Source: UBA2093 sp044340485 (GTDB lineage: Bacteria > Actinomycetota > Acidimicrobiia > Acidimicrobiales > Ilumatobacteraceae). Taken from it: DNA of 64,000 bases. Positions 1 through 10,900 of the stretch are shown here, one piece after another. Under the pieces are notes generated by a model. That model ran no database searches, was not told the DNA's origin, and saw nothing but the letters and a program-made list of their open reading frames with translations. The number at the start of each line of letters is the position of its first letter. The first letter of the stretch is position 1. The position numbers and the translations under genes were made by a program. The stretch is from contig JBIITN010000007.1 in NCBI GenBank assembly GCA_044340485.1, positions 18,853-82,852 on the forward strand, read 5' to 3'.

Positions 1-1
1 C

Positions 2-568
2 GAAGTTGCAAAAGAGTTGGGTGCTAATCCGTGGGATCTTTTGTGCGACATCGTGATTGATGACAATTTGAATACAGTGATTGCAAATCAAGACCGTGGG
101 CAAAGTGAAAACACATGGAAAAAGCGTGTGGAAGTGTGGCGTGACCATCGCGCAGTTGTTGGTGCCAGTGATGCTGGCGCGCACCTCGACATGATTGACA
201 GTTATGCGTTCTCCACCACGATGTTGGCTCGTGCTGTTCGTGAGCATGAGTTAATGCCTTTGGAAGAAGCCGTGTATCACCTCACTGATCGTCCGGCACG
301 TTTGTACGGATTGAACAATCGTGGTCGTGTAGAAAACGGTTTTGCGGCCGACATCACAATCTTTGATCCAAAGACTGTCGGTCCTGGTCCTGCACAGATG
401 CGATTTGATTTGCCCGGTGGCGCCGGACGTGTGTACGGCGAATCCATTGGAGTTGAACATGTCATTGTTAATGGTGTTCCATGCGTACATGACAACACCG
501 CTCTTGATGTTCGCCCTGGCACATTGTTGCGTTCGGGCCGAGATACATCAACAGTGACTGCCCAGTGA
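2..568 (+). CDS. N-acyl-D-amino-acid deacylase family amidohydrolase, C-terminal part
   Basis: The reading frame is open from the first complete codon of the window, so the N-terminus lies upstream; only the last ~188 residues are visible. The motif SDAGAHLD matches the late metal-ligand Asp region of the amidohydrolase-3/D-aminoacylase family, followed by the usual end-of-barrel pattern LTDRPARLYGL...GRVENGFAADITIFDP, where the chain returns to the small beta domain. Members hydrolyse N-acyl groups from D-amino acids or related amides in the cytosol. The stop overlaps the GTG of the next gene (GTGA), suggesting translational coupling. Substrate cannot be told from this fragment; other amidohydrolase-3 activities are possible. 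Confidence 0.8.
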   Translation, partial: EVAKELGANPWDLLCDIVIDDNLNTVIANQDRGQSENTWKKRVEVWRDHRAVVGASDAGAHLDMIDSYAFSTTMLARAVREHELMPLEEAVYHLTDRPARLYGLNNRGRVENGFAADITIFDPKTVGPGPAQMRFDLPGGAGRVYGESIGVEHVIVNGVPCVHDNTALDVRPGTLLRSGRDTSTVTAQ

Positions 569-1299
569 TCCGCCTCGACGCGGCAACCGTCTTGTTGCAG
601 TGGGCAACGGGCGGCTTGTTTTTCTTATGGTTCACCACGCGCCGTCACGAGATTGGCGCTGGATATGGATGGCTCTTGCGTGGTTCGTATGCGGTGATCG
701 CAGTTGGAGGTGTCGCAGCCGCCATTGCCGTTGATTTTGTTCCTGTGCGCGACATTGCAGCAGTCACGCTTGTTGTGGTGGCGCTCGCAACATTGCGTCG
801 TAAAAACCCTGTGTGGGATCTGCCCGCACCATTGATTGGACTTGTCGGAATCATTGCGGCAGCATTTGATTCAACTTCTGGAACATCGGACACGATCGTG
901 TCTTTGTTGCGGATAGTGATTGGTGCTGCTTTTCTTGGTGCAGTCAGTGACACGATGCTGCTTGGACATTGGTATCTCGTTCAACCAGGACTGCCGCGCA
1001 AGTTGTTGAATGAGATGGTGAACGCAACTTTGTGGATCTTGCCGTTTGAGACAGTGGCGCTTCTATTGCCCACCGGCATGATCAGTGTTTTCAATGGCTC
1101 CGTGGACGATGGATGGAATGGCACGCTTGGTTGGTTCTGGATTGCTTGCGTTGTGACAACGGGCGCACTTGGATTTGTGACAAAGGCTGCGCTGAAAGAG
1201 CGCAGTTATGCAGCGGTGATGGCTGCGACCGGGCTGATGTATTTGGCGATCCTCACGGCATTTGGCACCGATCTCGTCGCACGAGCGGTTCTCGCCTAG
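565..1299 (+). CDS. Conserved hypothetical integral membrane protein
   Basis: A 244-residue, strongly hydrophobic protein with about seven predicted membrane segments (roughly residues 5-22, 35-53, 60-75, 88-104, 115-135, 155-172, 190-240 as two). A polar patch LGHWYLVQPGLPRK near residue 135 is the most distinctive feature and may lie at a membrane face. The GTG start overlaps the stop of the upstream deacylase, and the next gene starts 10 bp downstream, so it sits inside an operon. I do not recognise the family and assign no function. Confidence 0.75.
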   Translation: MIRLDAATVLLQWATGGLFFLWFTTRRHEIGAGYGWLLRGSYAVIAVGGVAAAIAVDFVPVRDIAAVTLVVVALATLRRKNPVWDLPAPLIGLVGIIAAAFDSTSGTSDTIVSLLRIVIGAAFLGAVSDTMLLGHWYLVQPGLPRKLLNEMVNATLWILPFETVALLLPTGMISVFNGSVDDGWNGTLGWFWIACVVTTGALGFVTKAALKERSYAAVMAATGLMYLAILTAFGTDLVARAVLA

Positions 1300-1309
1300 A
1301 TTCTCATGC

Positions 1310-2467
1310 GTGGATTTTTTTGAACGCACCGTATACAGCGACGATCACGAGCAGTTTCGTCGGTCCTTTCGTCAGTGGGTTGACAAAGAGGTAATGCCCA
1401 ACCACCTTGAGTGGGAAAAAAATGGCATCACCCCGAGAGATATTTGGATTGAGGCAGGCAAGCACGGCTTTCTTGGCTACAACGTTCCCGAAAATTATGG
1501 CGGCGGTGGAAGCGATGATTTTCGTTTCGGCGCCATCATGCAAGAAGAGGTGTCAGATACTGGGGCGATTGGAAGCCTAAATGGCATGACCTTGCACAAT
1601 GACATTGTCTTGCCGTATTACCTCGAGTTAGCAAACGATGAACAGAAGCAGCGCTGGTTACCGAAGATGGTGACGGGCGAGCTCATTGGCGCACTTGCGA
1701 TCACCGAGCCAAATACGGGTAGTGACGTGGCGGGTGTTCGTACTACAGCGGTTCGCAAGGGCGACGTGTGGGTAGTAAACGGTGCCAAGACATTCATCTC
1801 TAATGGCATTAACTCAGACCTTGTTATCACGGTATGTCGTACTGACCCCGAGGCTGGCCATCGTGGCTTCACTTTGCTCATTCTTGAGCGAGGAATGAAG
1901 GGCTTCGAGCGCGGACGTAATCTCGACAAATTGGGCATGCACGCTCAAGACACCGCAGAGTTGTCTTTCACCGACGTTGAAGTGCCGATGGAAAACATGT
2001 TGGGTCATGAAGGTGCGGGATTTACCTACCTCATGCAGAACCTGGCACAAGAGCGTCTCAGCATTGCAGTAGGTGGCGTGTCTGTTGCCGCAGCAGCGCT
2101 GCGATGGACGCTTGAGTACACCAAGGAACGCAAGGCCTTTGGCCAATCAATTGCACAGTTCCAAAACTCGAAGTTCTTGTTGGCAGAGTTGGCAACCGAG
2201 ATTCAAGCGAGCAAGACTTACATTGATCGTTGCATCGAATTGCATGCCGAACAAAAATTGACGGCAGAACAAGCAGCGGCTGCAAAGTTCTGGGCAACCG
2301 AACTACAAAATCGAGTAGTAGATCGCTGTCTGCAATTGCACGGTGGATACGGCTACATGATGGAGTATCCGATTGCGCGTGCCTGGGCTGACAGTCGAAT
2401 TCAAACTATTTACGGTGGCACAAGCGAGATCATGAAAGAAATCGTTGGGCGCAGCCTCACTCGATAA
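1310..2467 (+). CDS. Acyl-CoA dehydrogenase
   Basis: FAD-dependent dehydrogenase introducing a trans-2 double bond into acyl-CoA. The GTG at 1310 gives 385 residues, the normal family length; the frame remains open further upstream but would extend into the preceding gene. Visible signatures: ITEPNTGSDVAG (FAD/substrate loop), the LGMHAQDTAEL region, the C-terminal ERKAFGQ...QLHGGYGYMMEYP and the terminal YGGTSEIMKEIVGRSL. A thioesterase-like gene follows 3 bp later and an LLM oxidoreductase overlaps that, a typical fatty-acyl catabolic cluster. Chain-length specificity is unknown. Confidence 0.9.
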   Translation: MDFFERTVYSDDHEQFRRSFRQWVDKEVMPNHLEWEKNGITPRDIWIEAGKHGFLGYNVPENYGGGGSDDFRFGAIMQEEVSDTGAIGSLNGMTLHNDIVLPYYLELANDEQKQRWLPKMVTGELIGALAITEPNTGSDVAGVRTTAVRKGDVWVVNGAKTFISNGINSDLVITVCRTDPEAGHRGFTLLILERGMKGFERGRNLDKLGMHAQDTAELSFTDVEVPMENMLGHEGAGFTYLMQNLAQERLSIAVGGVSVAAAALRWTLEYTKERKAFGQSIAQFQNSKFLLAELATEIQASKTYIDRCIELHAEQKLTAEQAAAAKFWATELQNRVVDRCLQLHGGYGYMMEYPIARAWADSRIQTIYGGTSEIMKEIVGRSLTR

Positions 2468-2470
2468 CGA

Positions 2471-3334
2471 ATGGACACTCGCGCCTTTCTTGGTCTCACC
2501 GCAACACACAACCCATACCGGTGGTCTTTGCCGGTTGAGCGACGTATTTCAACCAGTGGCAATTTCTTATTTGGTGGGTGTGCATTAGGCGCAGCGGTGT
2601 CGGCAATTGAACAAACGACGGGCCGTACGTGTGTGTGGACAACCGCGCAGTATCTCAGTTACGCGCGCCCAGGAGAAGTGATGGACATCGACGTCATCGT
2701 CGCCGTCGAAGGCAACCAGATCACGCAAGCGCGTGCAATCGGTCATGTTGGTGAACGCGAGATCATCACGGTGAATGCCGCATTGGGTAGCCGAGATTTT
2801 CCGCATGCAGCACAGTTTGTGACCATGCCTGAGGTGCCACGACCCGAAAATTGCAAACGCCGAGAGACTCTCGCACGCCACCGAGGCACTTTTCACGAAT
2901 CTCTCGAGGAGCGCAACGTGAAGATTCGCTCCGAACGCGATCGCGATGAGACATTGGGTGATGGCCGGTCAATCATGTGGGCTCGAATTCCATCAGTGAT
3001 TGATGGTGTCGACGCTGCGGTGCTAGCTGTTTTGGGAGATTTTGTCCCAATGGCAGTGGGAGAGGCCCTCGGCATCATCGGTGGTGGTAATTCACTCGAC
3101 AACACCTTGCGTGTGGCCCATTTGGTGCCAACTGAGTATGTGTTGCTCGACATCCACGTTCACACAGTGCAGAACGGTTTTGGGCATGGAACTGTGCATA
3201 TGTTCGCTGAAGATGGAACACTGATGGCTATCGCTAGTCAAAGTTGCATCGTGAGAAAATACGATCCAGTAAAACATGGTCCGCTCAATCATGATTCGAT
3301 CACGCAAGAGAGCACACAGGGGGAAAAGTCATGA
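2471..3334 (+). CDS. TesB-like acyl-CoA thioesterase, double hotdog
   Basis: 287 residues, the size of two fused hotdog domains. The first half has FLFGGCALGAAVSAIEQTTG, matching the Phe-x-Gly-Gly helix entry of TesB-type thioesterases, followed by TAQYLSYARPGEVMDIDV, the typical second and third strands. The second half begins near residue 155 (PSVIDGVDAAVLAVLGDF) with LDNTLRVAHLV and LLDIHVHTVQNGFGHGTVHMF. It would release free acids from acyl-CoA in the cytosol. It lies 3 bp after an acyl-CoA dehydrogenase and its stop overlaps the next ATG by 4 bp. Confidence 0.8.
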   Translation: MDTRAFLGLTATHNPYRWSLPVERRISTSGNFLFGGCALGAAVSAIEQTTGRTCVWTTAQYLSYARPGEVMDIDVIVAVEGNQITQARAIGHVGEREIITVNAALGSRDFPHAAQFVTMPEVPRPENCKRRETLARHRGTFHESLEERNVKIRSERDRDETLGDGRSIMWARIPSVIDGVDAAVLAVLGDFVPMAVGEALGIIGGGNSLDNTLRVAHLVPTEYVLLDIHVHTVQNGFGHGTVHMFAEDGTLMAIASQSCIVRKYDPVKHGPLNHDSITQESTQGEKS

Positions 3335-4341
3335 ACGCATACGGTGCAAAGTCACACGATGGGATGCCCGTGCGTCCAGGAATGACGGTGCCACTTCCAG
3401 GGCATCTACATTCGCACCGTGACAAACTCATCGAACTAGCCGACATGGGATACACCGATATTTGGTCTGGTGAAGCAGATGGTGCAGATGGTTTGACGCC
3501 GCTCATCCTTGCCGCAGCTTGGGAGCCACGACTTCGATTGGGGACAGCAATCCTGCCCGCATACACCCGTAGTCCGGCATGTTTTGCTCAATCGGTGGCG
3601 TCACTTGCTGACGCTGCGCCGGGCCGTTTTGCTGTGGGCATCGGTTCATCCAGCAACATCATTGTCGAGAAATGGAACGGCGTTCCTTTTGAGGAGCCGT
3701 ACAAAAAGACTCGTGACATTGTGCGTTTTCTCCAAGATGCATTCACGGGGGAAAAGGTGTCAAAGCAATACGACACTTTCAAGGTTGATGGTTTTCGTCT
3801 TGGCGTTCGCATGGAACAAAAACCACCAATCTTGGTGGCGGCACTGCGCGAGGGAATGTTGCGCTTGGCGGCACGTGAAGCAGATGGCACCATCATCAAC
3901 TGGTTGTCGGCAGAAGACGTCACAAAAGTTGCAGAAGTTGTGCGTGGAGCGGCAGGCGGAATTCCGAAAGAAATTGTGTGCCGCATCTTTGTGTGTCCAA
4001 GTGAGAATGCTGAACAAGTGCGCAATGCCGCACGTTTTGCCATTGCGGCGTATCTCAATGTCCCGGTGTATGCAGCGTTTCATGCATGGCTCGGGCGTGG
4101 CGATGAACTAAAGCCAATGTGGGACAACTGGAAAGCAGGCGATCGAAAAGCGGCATTGGCAGCTATCCCCGACAGCATTGTTGACGAACTGATTATTCAC
4201 GGACCTGCTGATTATTGCCGCGATCGTATTCGTCAGTACTTTGACAACGGAGTTACTACGTCCACACTTGCGATCATGCCGTTTGATCCCGCACTGGATT
4301 ATTGGCAAGCAGTGAAATCTGTATCGCCAGCGGCGCACTAA
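3331..4341 (+). CDS. LLM-class (F420-dependent type) flavin oxidoreductase
   Basis: A 336-residue TIM-barrel protein of the luciferase-like monooxygenase family. Family features are ADMGYTDIWSGEADGADGLTP at the N-terminus, LRLGTAILPAYTRSP in the third strand, PGRFAVGIGSSSNIIVEKWNG, and PPILVAALREGMLRLAAREADG in the second half. The pattern resembles the F420-dependent branch more than FMN monooxygenases, consistent with cofC elsewhere in the window. GGGGAAAA lies just before the ATG, which overlaps the upstream stop (ATGA). Substrate unknown; the neighbours suggest acyl-CoA-linked catabolism. Confidence 0.85.
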   Translation: MNAYGAKSHDGMPVRPGMTVPLPGHLHSHRDKLIELADMGYTDIWSGEADGADGLTPLILAAAWEPRLRLGTAILPAYTRSPACFAQSVASLADAAPGRFAVGIGSSSNIIVEKWNGVPFEEPYKKTRDIVRFLQDAFTGEKVSKQYDTFKVDGFRLGVRMEQKPPILVAALREGMLRLAAREADGTIINWLSAEDVTKVAEVVRGAAGGIPKEIVCRIFVCPSENAEQVRNAARFAIAAYLNVPVYAAFHAWLGRGDELKPMWDNWKAGDRKAALAAIPDSIVDELIIHGPADYCRDRIRQYFDNGVTTSTLAIMPFDPALDYWQAVKSVSPAAH

Positions 4342-4374
4342 TCCTGTCACTCCGACTGCATTGACGAGGTAAAC

Positions 4375-6129
4375 GTGTCCGGTGAAGAACTGCGCGCAAA
4401 TTGGCGCGTGCTACTGACCGAATTACGTCGTCAGAAAAAGGGACTTCTCATCGGCGTTGCCATCGGCCTCGCTTGGAGCGTTGGCAAAATCGCAGTTCCT
4501 CAATTGACGCGATTGGCGATCGATAAAGGCATCGTCGGTAACGGATCTCTGACCTTATGGACTCTGCTCATTCTTTCGGCGGCGACTATTGCTGGGATAT
4601 TTGCGGGAATGCGTCGCTTTTACGCATTTCGAGAAAGTCGATTAACCGAAACTGTGTTGCGCGAGCGTTTGTTTGAGCACATCCAGCGCCTGCACATTGG
4701 TTATCACGATCGTGCGCAAACTGGACAGTTGATGAGCCGCGCCTCAAGTGATCTATCACTTGTACAGGCCTTCGTGGTGATGATCCCATTAACTCTGTCG
4801 AATGTGGCGATGGTAGTAGCAGTGGTGATCATCTTGCTGATCTCGGATCCGTTTCTTGCTGTGATAGCACTCGCACCGTTGCCTCTTATTAATGTCGCCG
4901 CGAGACAGTTCTCGTTGCGCATACATCCGGCGGTAATGGCTGTACAGCAGGAACAGGCGCAATTGGCTGGTGTCGTGGAAGAAACCGTGTCCGGCGTACG
5001 AGTGGTAAAAGGATTTGGTGCCGAAGATGTTCAGGCCCGCAAACTGGAAACTGAAGCAAACGACATTCAAAAAGTATCTATGGACGCGGCTCGTATCCGT
5101 AGCGCTTTTTTACCGGCAATCGATCTTTTGCCGTCAATCGGTTTAGTAGCGGTGCTTGGCATTGGTGGTCATCGTGTAATGAACGGAGACATGACACTTG
5201 GTGGTCTCGTCGCGTTCAATACCTATCTCACTCTTCTTATTTGGCCGTTGCGCACGATTGGTATGACTGTCGCGTTAGCTCAACGCGCATCAACTGCTCT
5301 TATTCGAGTGAATGAAGTGCTCTCGGAGCCATCTGTCATTGTTGATCCGGCGGTGCCACAGCATCTTCCTCAGCGACATGGTGTTGAACAAGTGGGATCT
5401 GTTGAATGCGATCGGGTGACATTTTCCTACGGCACCAATGACGCGCCCATATTTTGCGATCTTTCATTGTCAATCGCAGCGGGAGAGTCGGTGGCAATCG
5501 TGGGGGGAACCGGTTCAGGCAAGTCCACCATTGCGCGATTGTTGGTGCGTTTTTATGATCCACAAAGTGGTGTTGTGCGTATTGACGGGATTGACGTGCG
5601 CGATCTTCCTGTTCGCGAAGTGAGGAGTGCCGTAGGCGTGGTGTTTGAAGACACTTTGCTGTTTTCTGATTCTGTGGCCGCAAATATCTCTTTTGCGCGT
5701 CCTGATACGTCGATGGAAGACATTGAACGCGCGGCGAAATTAGCGGGTGCTCACGAATTCATCTGTCAATTGCCAGAGGGGTACGACACACTGTTGGGAG
5801 AGCGTGGATACTCATTGTCTGGTGGGCAACGTCAACGTATTGCCATCGCACGCGCCATCGTTGCGGACCCGCGAATTCTTGTTCTTGATGATGCAACTTC
5901 AGCCGTGGATCCCAGCAAAGAACAGGAAATACGTGGCGCCTTAACCACTGTGATGCAAGGGCGTACCACCATCGTGATCGCACATCGTCCGGCAACAATT
6001 CAACTGGCAGACCGCGTGGTTTTTCTCACAGACAACGGACAGGTACTGTCGGGCCAGCACGACGAACTCATTCGAGACAACGCTGAATATCGCAAGGTTC
6101 TGGCGACATTCGAAGAGGTTGGACAGTAG
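4375..6129 (+). CDS. ABC exporter half-transporter, subunit with degenerate ATPase site
   Basis: 584 residues: a six-helix membrane domain (about 20-310) followed by a nucleotide-binding domain (about 345-575). Walker A is GGTGSGKS and the signature is LSGGQRQR, but the Walker B end reads LVLDDATSAVD, with Asp in place of the catalytic Glu. This is the pattern of the degenerate subunit in heterodimeric exporters such as TM287/288. The partner gene follows 2 bp after the stop. GTG start preceded by GAGG at a normal distance. Exported substrate (lipid, drug or peptide) cannot be deduced. Confidence 0.92.
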   Translation: MSGEELRANWRVLLTELRRQKKGLLIGVAIGLAWSVGKIAVPQLTRLAIDKGIVGNGSLTLWTLLILSAATIAGIFAGMRRFYAFRESRLTETVLRERLFEHIQRLHIGYHDRAQTGQLMSRASSDLSLVQAFVVMIPLTLSNVAMVVAVVIILLISDPFLAVIALAPLPLINVAARQFSLRIHPAVMAVQQEQAQLAGVVEETVSGVRVVKGFGAEDVQARKLETEANDIQKVSMDAARIRSAFLPAIDLLPSIGLVAVLGIGGHRVMNGDMTLGGLVAFNTYLTLLIWPLRTIGMTVALAQRASTALIRVNEVLSEPSVIVDPAVPQHLPQRHGVEQVGSVECDRVTFSYGTNDAPIFCDLSLSIAAGESVAIVGGTGSGKSTIARLLVRFYDPQSGVVRIDGIDVRDLPVREVRSAVGVVFEDTLLFSDSVAANISFARPDTSMEDIERAAKLAGAHEFICQLPEGYDTLLGERGYSLSGGQRQRIAIARAIVADPRILVLDDATSAVDPSKEQEIRGALTTVMQGRTTIVIAHRPATIQLADRVVFLTDNGQVLSGQHDELIRDNAEYRKVLATFEEVGQ

Positions 6130-6131
6130 TC

Positions 6132-7970
6132 ATGTGGTCTCTTGGTGGGGGTGTTTCGGAGGAAGAAAAACTCAATCGCACTCAAGTACGTTCGGTTCTT
6201 CGTCGTAGTTGGTCAATGGCGCGACCTTTCAAAAAGACAATCAACACCGCCATATTTTTTGTGATTATCTCGGTTCTTTGCGTATTGGCGGGTCCAATTC
6301 TTGTGCGTGTGGGGATTGATAAAGGGATAGAACCCGGGAACACGTCAGCGTTGAATTTTGCTGTTGTTTGCTACGTGGTAGTAACGATCATCGCTTACGG
6401 TGCCGGACGCGCGCAGTACATGTATCTGAACAAAGCGGGAGAGAGCTTCCTTAGAGTTCTTCGTATTCGCGTGTTCGATCGCCTCATTCATCAGTCAATG
6501 AGTTACTACGATCGCGAGAAAGCAGGAGTACTTGTTGCTCGTATGACCGCCGACATAGAAGCGATGGCTGAACTAGTCCAGTGGGGGCTACTGCAATTCG
6601 TGGGTTCTTTTTTTCTGTTGGCACTTGCGATGGTGGTTCTCGCCGTCTTGTCATGGCAACTCACATTGGTGGCATTGATTGTGTTGCCGATTCTTGTTGT
6701 GGCATCGGTGAAATTTCAACGCGACTCAAATCGTGCCTACCTTGACGTGCGCGAAAGAGTGGGAGTCAATATGTCGTCGCTGCAAGAGGGCATCACTGGC
6801 GTACGAGTTATTCAGGCATACGCACGCGAAGAGGAACAAATTCGGCGCTTTAGTGAATCAAATAGAGCGTTGTATCGCAGTCATATGAAGAGCGTGAGAG
6901 TGAGTACGTGGTATTTCGGACTTGTCGAATTTGCCGGCATTGCTGCAGCTGCACTCATTGTGGGAGTTGGCGGTTGGCTAGTGCATCGAGACGTCGTATC
7001 TCTTGGAACAGTGGTCGCTTTTGTATTGCTTCTAGCGAACCTATTTGACCCCGTCCAGCAGTTGTCTCAGTTGTACAACACACTGCAATCAGCAGGCGCC
7101 GCGCTTCTTAAGTTGTACGGCATCTTGGATTCCGAACCCGAAATACACGAAGTGCCAGAGGCCCAATCGCTTCCCCATGTAGGCGAACTTGAAGTTCGGG
7201 ATGTCAGTTTCTCCTATGTCGGTGCTGATCGTTTGGCCTTAGACCATGTGTCGGTGGTTGTGCACCACGGTGAACGCTTGGCGTTGGTGGGACCCACAGG
7301 AGCGGGTAAATCAACCTTAGCCAAGTTGATGGCCCGGTTGTATGACCCCACTGATGGAAGCGTCTTTTTTGGTGGAGTCGATCTCCGGCAGGCAACCATG
7401 TCGTCATTGCGTCGCCAGATCGTTGTGGTGCCTCAAGAAGGTTTCTTATTCGACGGCACGATTGCCGACAACATTCGCATTGCACAACCTGATGCAGCAG
7501 ATGACGACATTCGTGCTGCCCTGCAGCAACTAGGTGTGTGGGATCGTTTTATGGCGTTTCCTGATGGTCTTCACATGCAAGTGCGAGAACGCGGTTCTCG
7601 CCTGTCTGCCGGCGAGCGACAATTGGTTGCGTTATCACGCGCGGCGCTGGTGGATCCGGCGGTATTGGTATTGGATGAAGCCACGTCAAATCTTGACCCG
7701 GGGACAGAGCGTGAAGTTGAAGCAGCACTCGACGTATTGATGCGCGGACGATCGGTAGTTGTGGTTGCGCACCGATTGAGCACTGTTCGTCGCGCAGACC
7801 GTATCGCTGTGGTTGATGACGGCAAGATTGTTGAGCTGGGTGCACACGACGAACTGGTTGCTCAAGGTGGGCACTATTTCGAATTAGTGACCAATTGGCA
7901 GCAGTCGATAACAACGACTGCTGTTAGTCGCGAGCCACAAAATATTTTGCACGGGGATGATGGCAAATAA
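6132..7970 (+). CDS. ABC exporter half-transporter, catalytically complete partner subunit
   Basis: 612 residues with an N-terminal membrane domain (about 35-330) and a nucleotide-binding domain (about 365-600). Walker A GPTGAGKS and Walker B LVLDEATSNLD with the catalytic Glu are intact, but the signature is LSAGERQ instead of LSGGQ. In a heterodimer, this altered signature faces the Asp-bearing site of the upstream subunit, so one composite site is degenerate at both faces and the other is consensus. The last 47 bases overlap the end of the convergent metH gene. Confidence 0.92.
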   Translation: MWSLGGGVSEEEKLNRTQVRSVLRRSWSMARPFKKTINTAIFFVIISVLCVLAGPILVRVGIDKGIEPGNTSALNFAVVCYVVVTIIAYGAGRAQYMYLNKAGESFLRVLRIRVFDRLIHQSMSYYDREKAGVLVARMTADIEAMAELVQWGLLQFVGSFFLLALAMVVLAVLSWQLTLVALIVLPILVVASVKFQRDSNRAYLDVRERVGVNMSSLQEGITGVRVIQAYAREEEQIRRFSESNRALYRSHMKSVRVSTWYFGLVEFAGIAAAALIVGVGGWLVHRDVVSLGTVVAFVLLLANLFDPVQQLSQLYNTLQSAGAALLKLYGILDSEPEIHEVPEAQSLPHVGELEVRDVSFSYVGADRLALDHVSVVVHHGERLALVGPTGAGKSTLAKLMARLYDPTDGSVFFGGVDLRQATMSSLRRQIVVVPQEGFLFDGTIADNIRIAQPDAADDDIRAALQQLGVWDRFMAFPDGLHMQVRERGSRLSAGERQLVALSRAALVDPAVLVLDEATSNLDPGTEREVEAALDVLMRGRSVVVVAHRLSTVRRADRIAVVDDGKIVELGAHDELVAQGGHYFELVTNWQQSITTTAVSREPQNILHGDDGK

Positions 7971-10900
7971 TGGCTGAGGTTGTTTGCTCTGGCTGATACT
8001 GCCAACCAGTTTCCTCACCCACTTCGATACCAATACGCCCTGCTTCCAGAAGCTCTGCAACTTTTGCATTGTCTTCGAGATCAGGACATGCCGGATAGCC
8101 CCAGGAATACCGACCACCACGATATTGCTGACGGAAAAGCCCCGCAAGTGACGGGCCATCTTCGTTCACAAAGCCCCACTCGGTGCGAATGCGTTTGTGC
8201 CAATACTCTGCGAGTGCCTCGGCCATTTCCACACCGATGCCGTGTAATTCGAGATACTTCTGGTATTCGTTCGCGGCAAATAATTCTGCTGCGCGTTCAC
8301 TTACTGCTTCACCCATGGTGACGATGTGGAACGCTGCATAATCAATTTCGCCAGAGTCAACGGGGCGGAAGAAGTCGGAAATACACAGGTATGGCTCTAC
8401 TTTTTGGCGTGGGTATGAGAAGCGCATGCGTTCTGTTGTGCGTGTCTCGTCTGTCCAAATAACTAGGTCATTGCCGTCTGCATTCGCGGGGAAGTACCCG
8501 TACACCACTTGCGGAATCAGAATGCCAGTTGCTTTTGCGTCAGATAATTGGGCACGAAGTAGTGGACGAATACGATCTTTGAATTGCTCGTCCGTTTCGC
8601 CTTGTTCGGGTCGGTATTGCCACTGGTTGCGAAACAACGCGGTCTCGTTGATGAACTCAGCAATTTCGTCAATGCCAATACCCTTAATGACTTTCGAACC
8701 AAGAAATGGTGGTGCAAATACGGGATTATCGATAACGGCTTCAGGTGAGCGCACAGGTAGGTCGGCAGGATCAATATCTTCTTTGGTTCGCTCTGGTAAC
8801 ACGCGACCGGTTGCAACGCGACCAAAGTCGGGATCTTCGACACCAGTTTTTTTCATGTCCATCAATTTGTCGAGAGTGGACAGACCTTCGAATGCGTCTT
8901 TGCCGTAGAACACGCGACCTTCATACACCTTGCGCATGTCTTTTTCGACGTAACTGCGTGTGAGAGCTGCTCCACCCAAGATGACAGGGATATGGGACAG
9001 GTCGAGGCGGTTTAGTTCTTCAAGATTTTCTCGCATGATGATGGTGCTCTTCACCAAAAGACCGCTCATCCCAAGCGCGTCGGCATTTACTTCAACAACC
9101 TTGTCGACCATTTCGTTAATGCCGACCTTGATGCCGATGTTGTGCACTTCATAGCCGTTATTAGTGCAAATAATGTCAACTAAGTTTTTACCGATGTCGT
9201 GCACGTCGCCTTTGACAGTTGCGATAACAAGGCGTCCTTTGGTGCTGGAGCTGCCAACTTTTTCCAAATGTGGTTCCAAATGTCCGACTGCCATTTTCAT
9301 GGTTTCAGCGCTCTGCAATACGAATGGAAGTTGCATCCGTCCATCTCCGAACAACTCGCCAACCTCACGCATGCCGTCGAGTAGAACGTTGTTAATGATG
9401 TCAAGCGCGATGAAACCTTCGTCGAGAGCACGATCGAGATCATTGGTGAGGCCTTCACGATCGCCATCAATGATGCGTTGACGCAGGATCTTTTCAATTG
9501 GCCAATCGGATCGGTCTTCTTTTTCTGCAGTGACTGAACTCACGCCTGCGAACATTTCAAGCATGGTGGTGAGTGGGTCGTAACCACTTTCGCGACGATC
9601 GTAAATAAGGTCTTGGCAGACTTTGATCTGTTCTTCGGGAATGCGTGCCAGCGGCAAGATCTTGGACGCATGAACAATTGCGCTGTCTAAACCGACTTGA
9701 CGCGCTTCATGTAGAAACACGCTGTTCAAGACCTGTCGCGTTCCAGGGGATAAGCCAAAGCTGATGTTGCTGAGACCAAGAGTGGTGAATGCACCCGGAA
9801 TTTCTTCTTTGATGCGACGGATCGCATCAAGGCTTGCCATTGCATCTTTACGAAGATCTTCGTCGCCGGTACCAAGCGGGAACGTGAGTGGGTCAAAAAT
9901 CAGATCGCTTGCAGAGAGTCCGTAACGTTGGCTGGCAATGTTGTGCAAACGATGTGCAACTTCCATCTTCCAATCCACATCACGTGCTTGTCCGCGCTCG
10001 TCGATGAGCAAACAGATAACAGCGGCCCCGTAGTCACGTGCTAGGGAAAACACTCGATCAAGGCGACTGCCTACTTCTTCTCCGTCTTCCAAGTTTGCCG
10101 AGTTCAAAATGGCGCGGCCACCAACATGTTTGAGACCCGCCTCCATCACTTGAGGTTCGGTGCTGTCGAGAACGAGAGGAACGCTCGCCTGAGTTGCAAA
10201 ACGCGAAGCAATTGCATCCATATCAATCGTGCCGTCATGGCCGACATAGTCAACGCACACGTCGAGGACGTGTGAACCCTCACGAATTTGATCGGTAGCG
10301 ATCTTTACGCAGGCGTCCCAATCTTCTTGCAGCATCGCATCGCGGAAAACTTTCGAACCATTTGCATTTGTGCGTTCTCCGATGATGAGGAAACTGTTGT
10401 CTTGTTCGATCGTGACCGGCGAATACAAAGAAGTCACGCTTGGTTCGAATGTGACCTTGCGTTGTACCGGTGACAGATCACGCACTGCTTCAACAACTTG
10501 TCGGAGATGTTCAGGCGTTGTGCCACAACAGCCACCAACAATGCCAATTCCAAGATCTTTTACGTGATGACGATGAAACTCGGCAAGTTGCTCGGGGGTG
10601 AGGTCGTAGTGAGTCTTCCCGTCGACCACACTTGGTAAACCAGCATTCGGCAACACGCTGATTGGAATCGGGCAGTGTTCTGACAGATGTCGCAAATGTT
10701 CTTGCATCTCTGCTGGACCAGTTGCACAGTTAATGCCAAGAACATCTGGCTTCATTGAATGGAGCGCCGCGAGTGCAGCACCAATTTCGGTGCCAACCAG
10801 CATGCGTCCGGTGGTTTCCATGGTGACTTGCACTTGGATAGGAACTTCGCGTTTACACAAAACCATTGCTTGTCGACATGCCTGCATCGCTGCTTTGATC

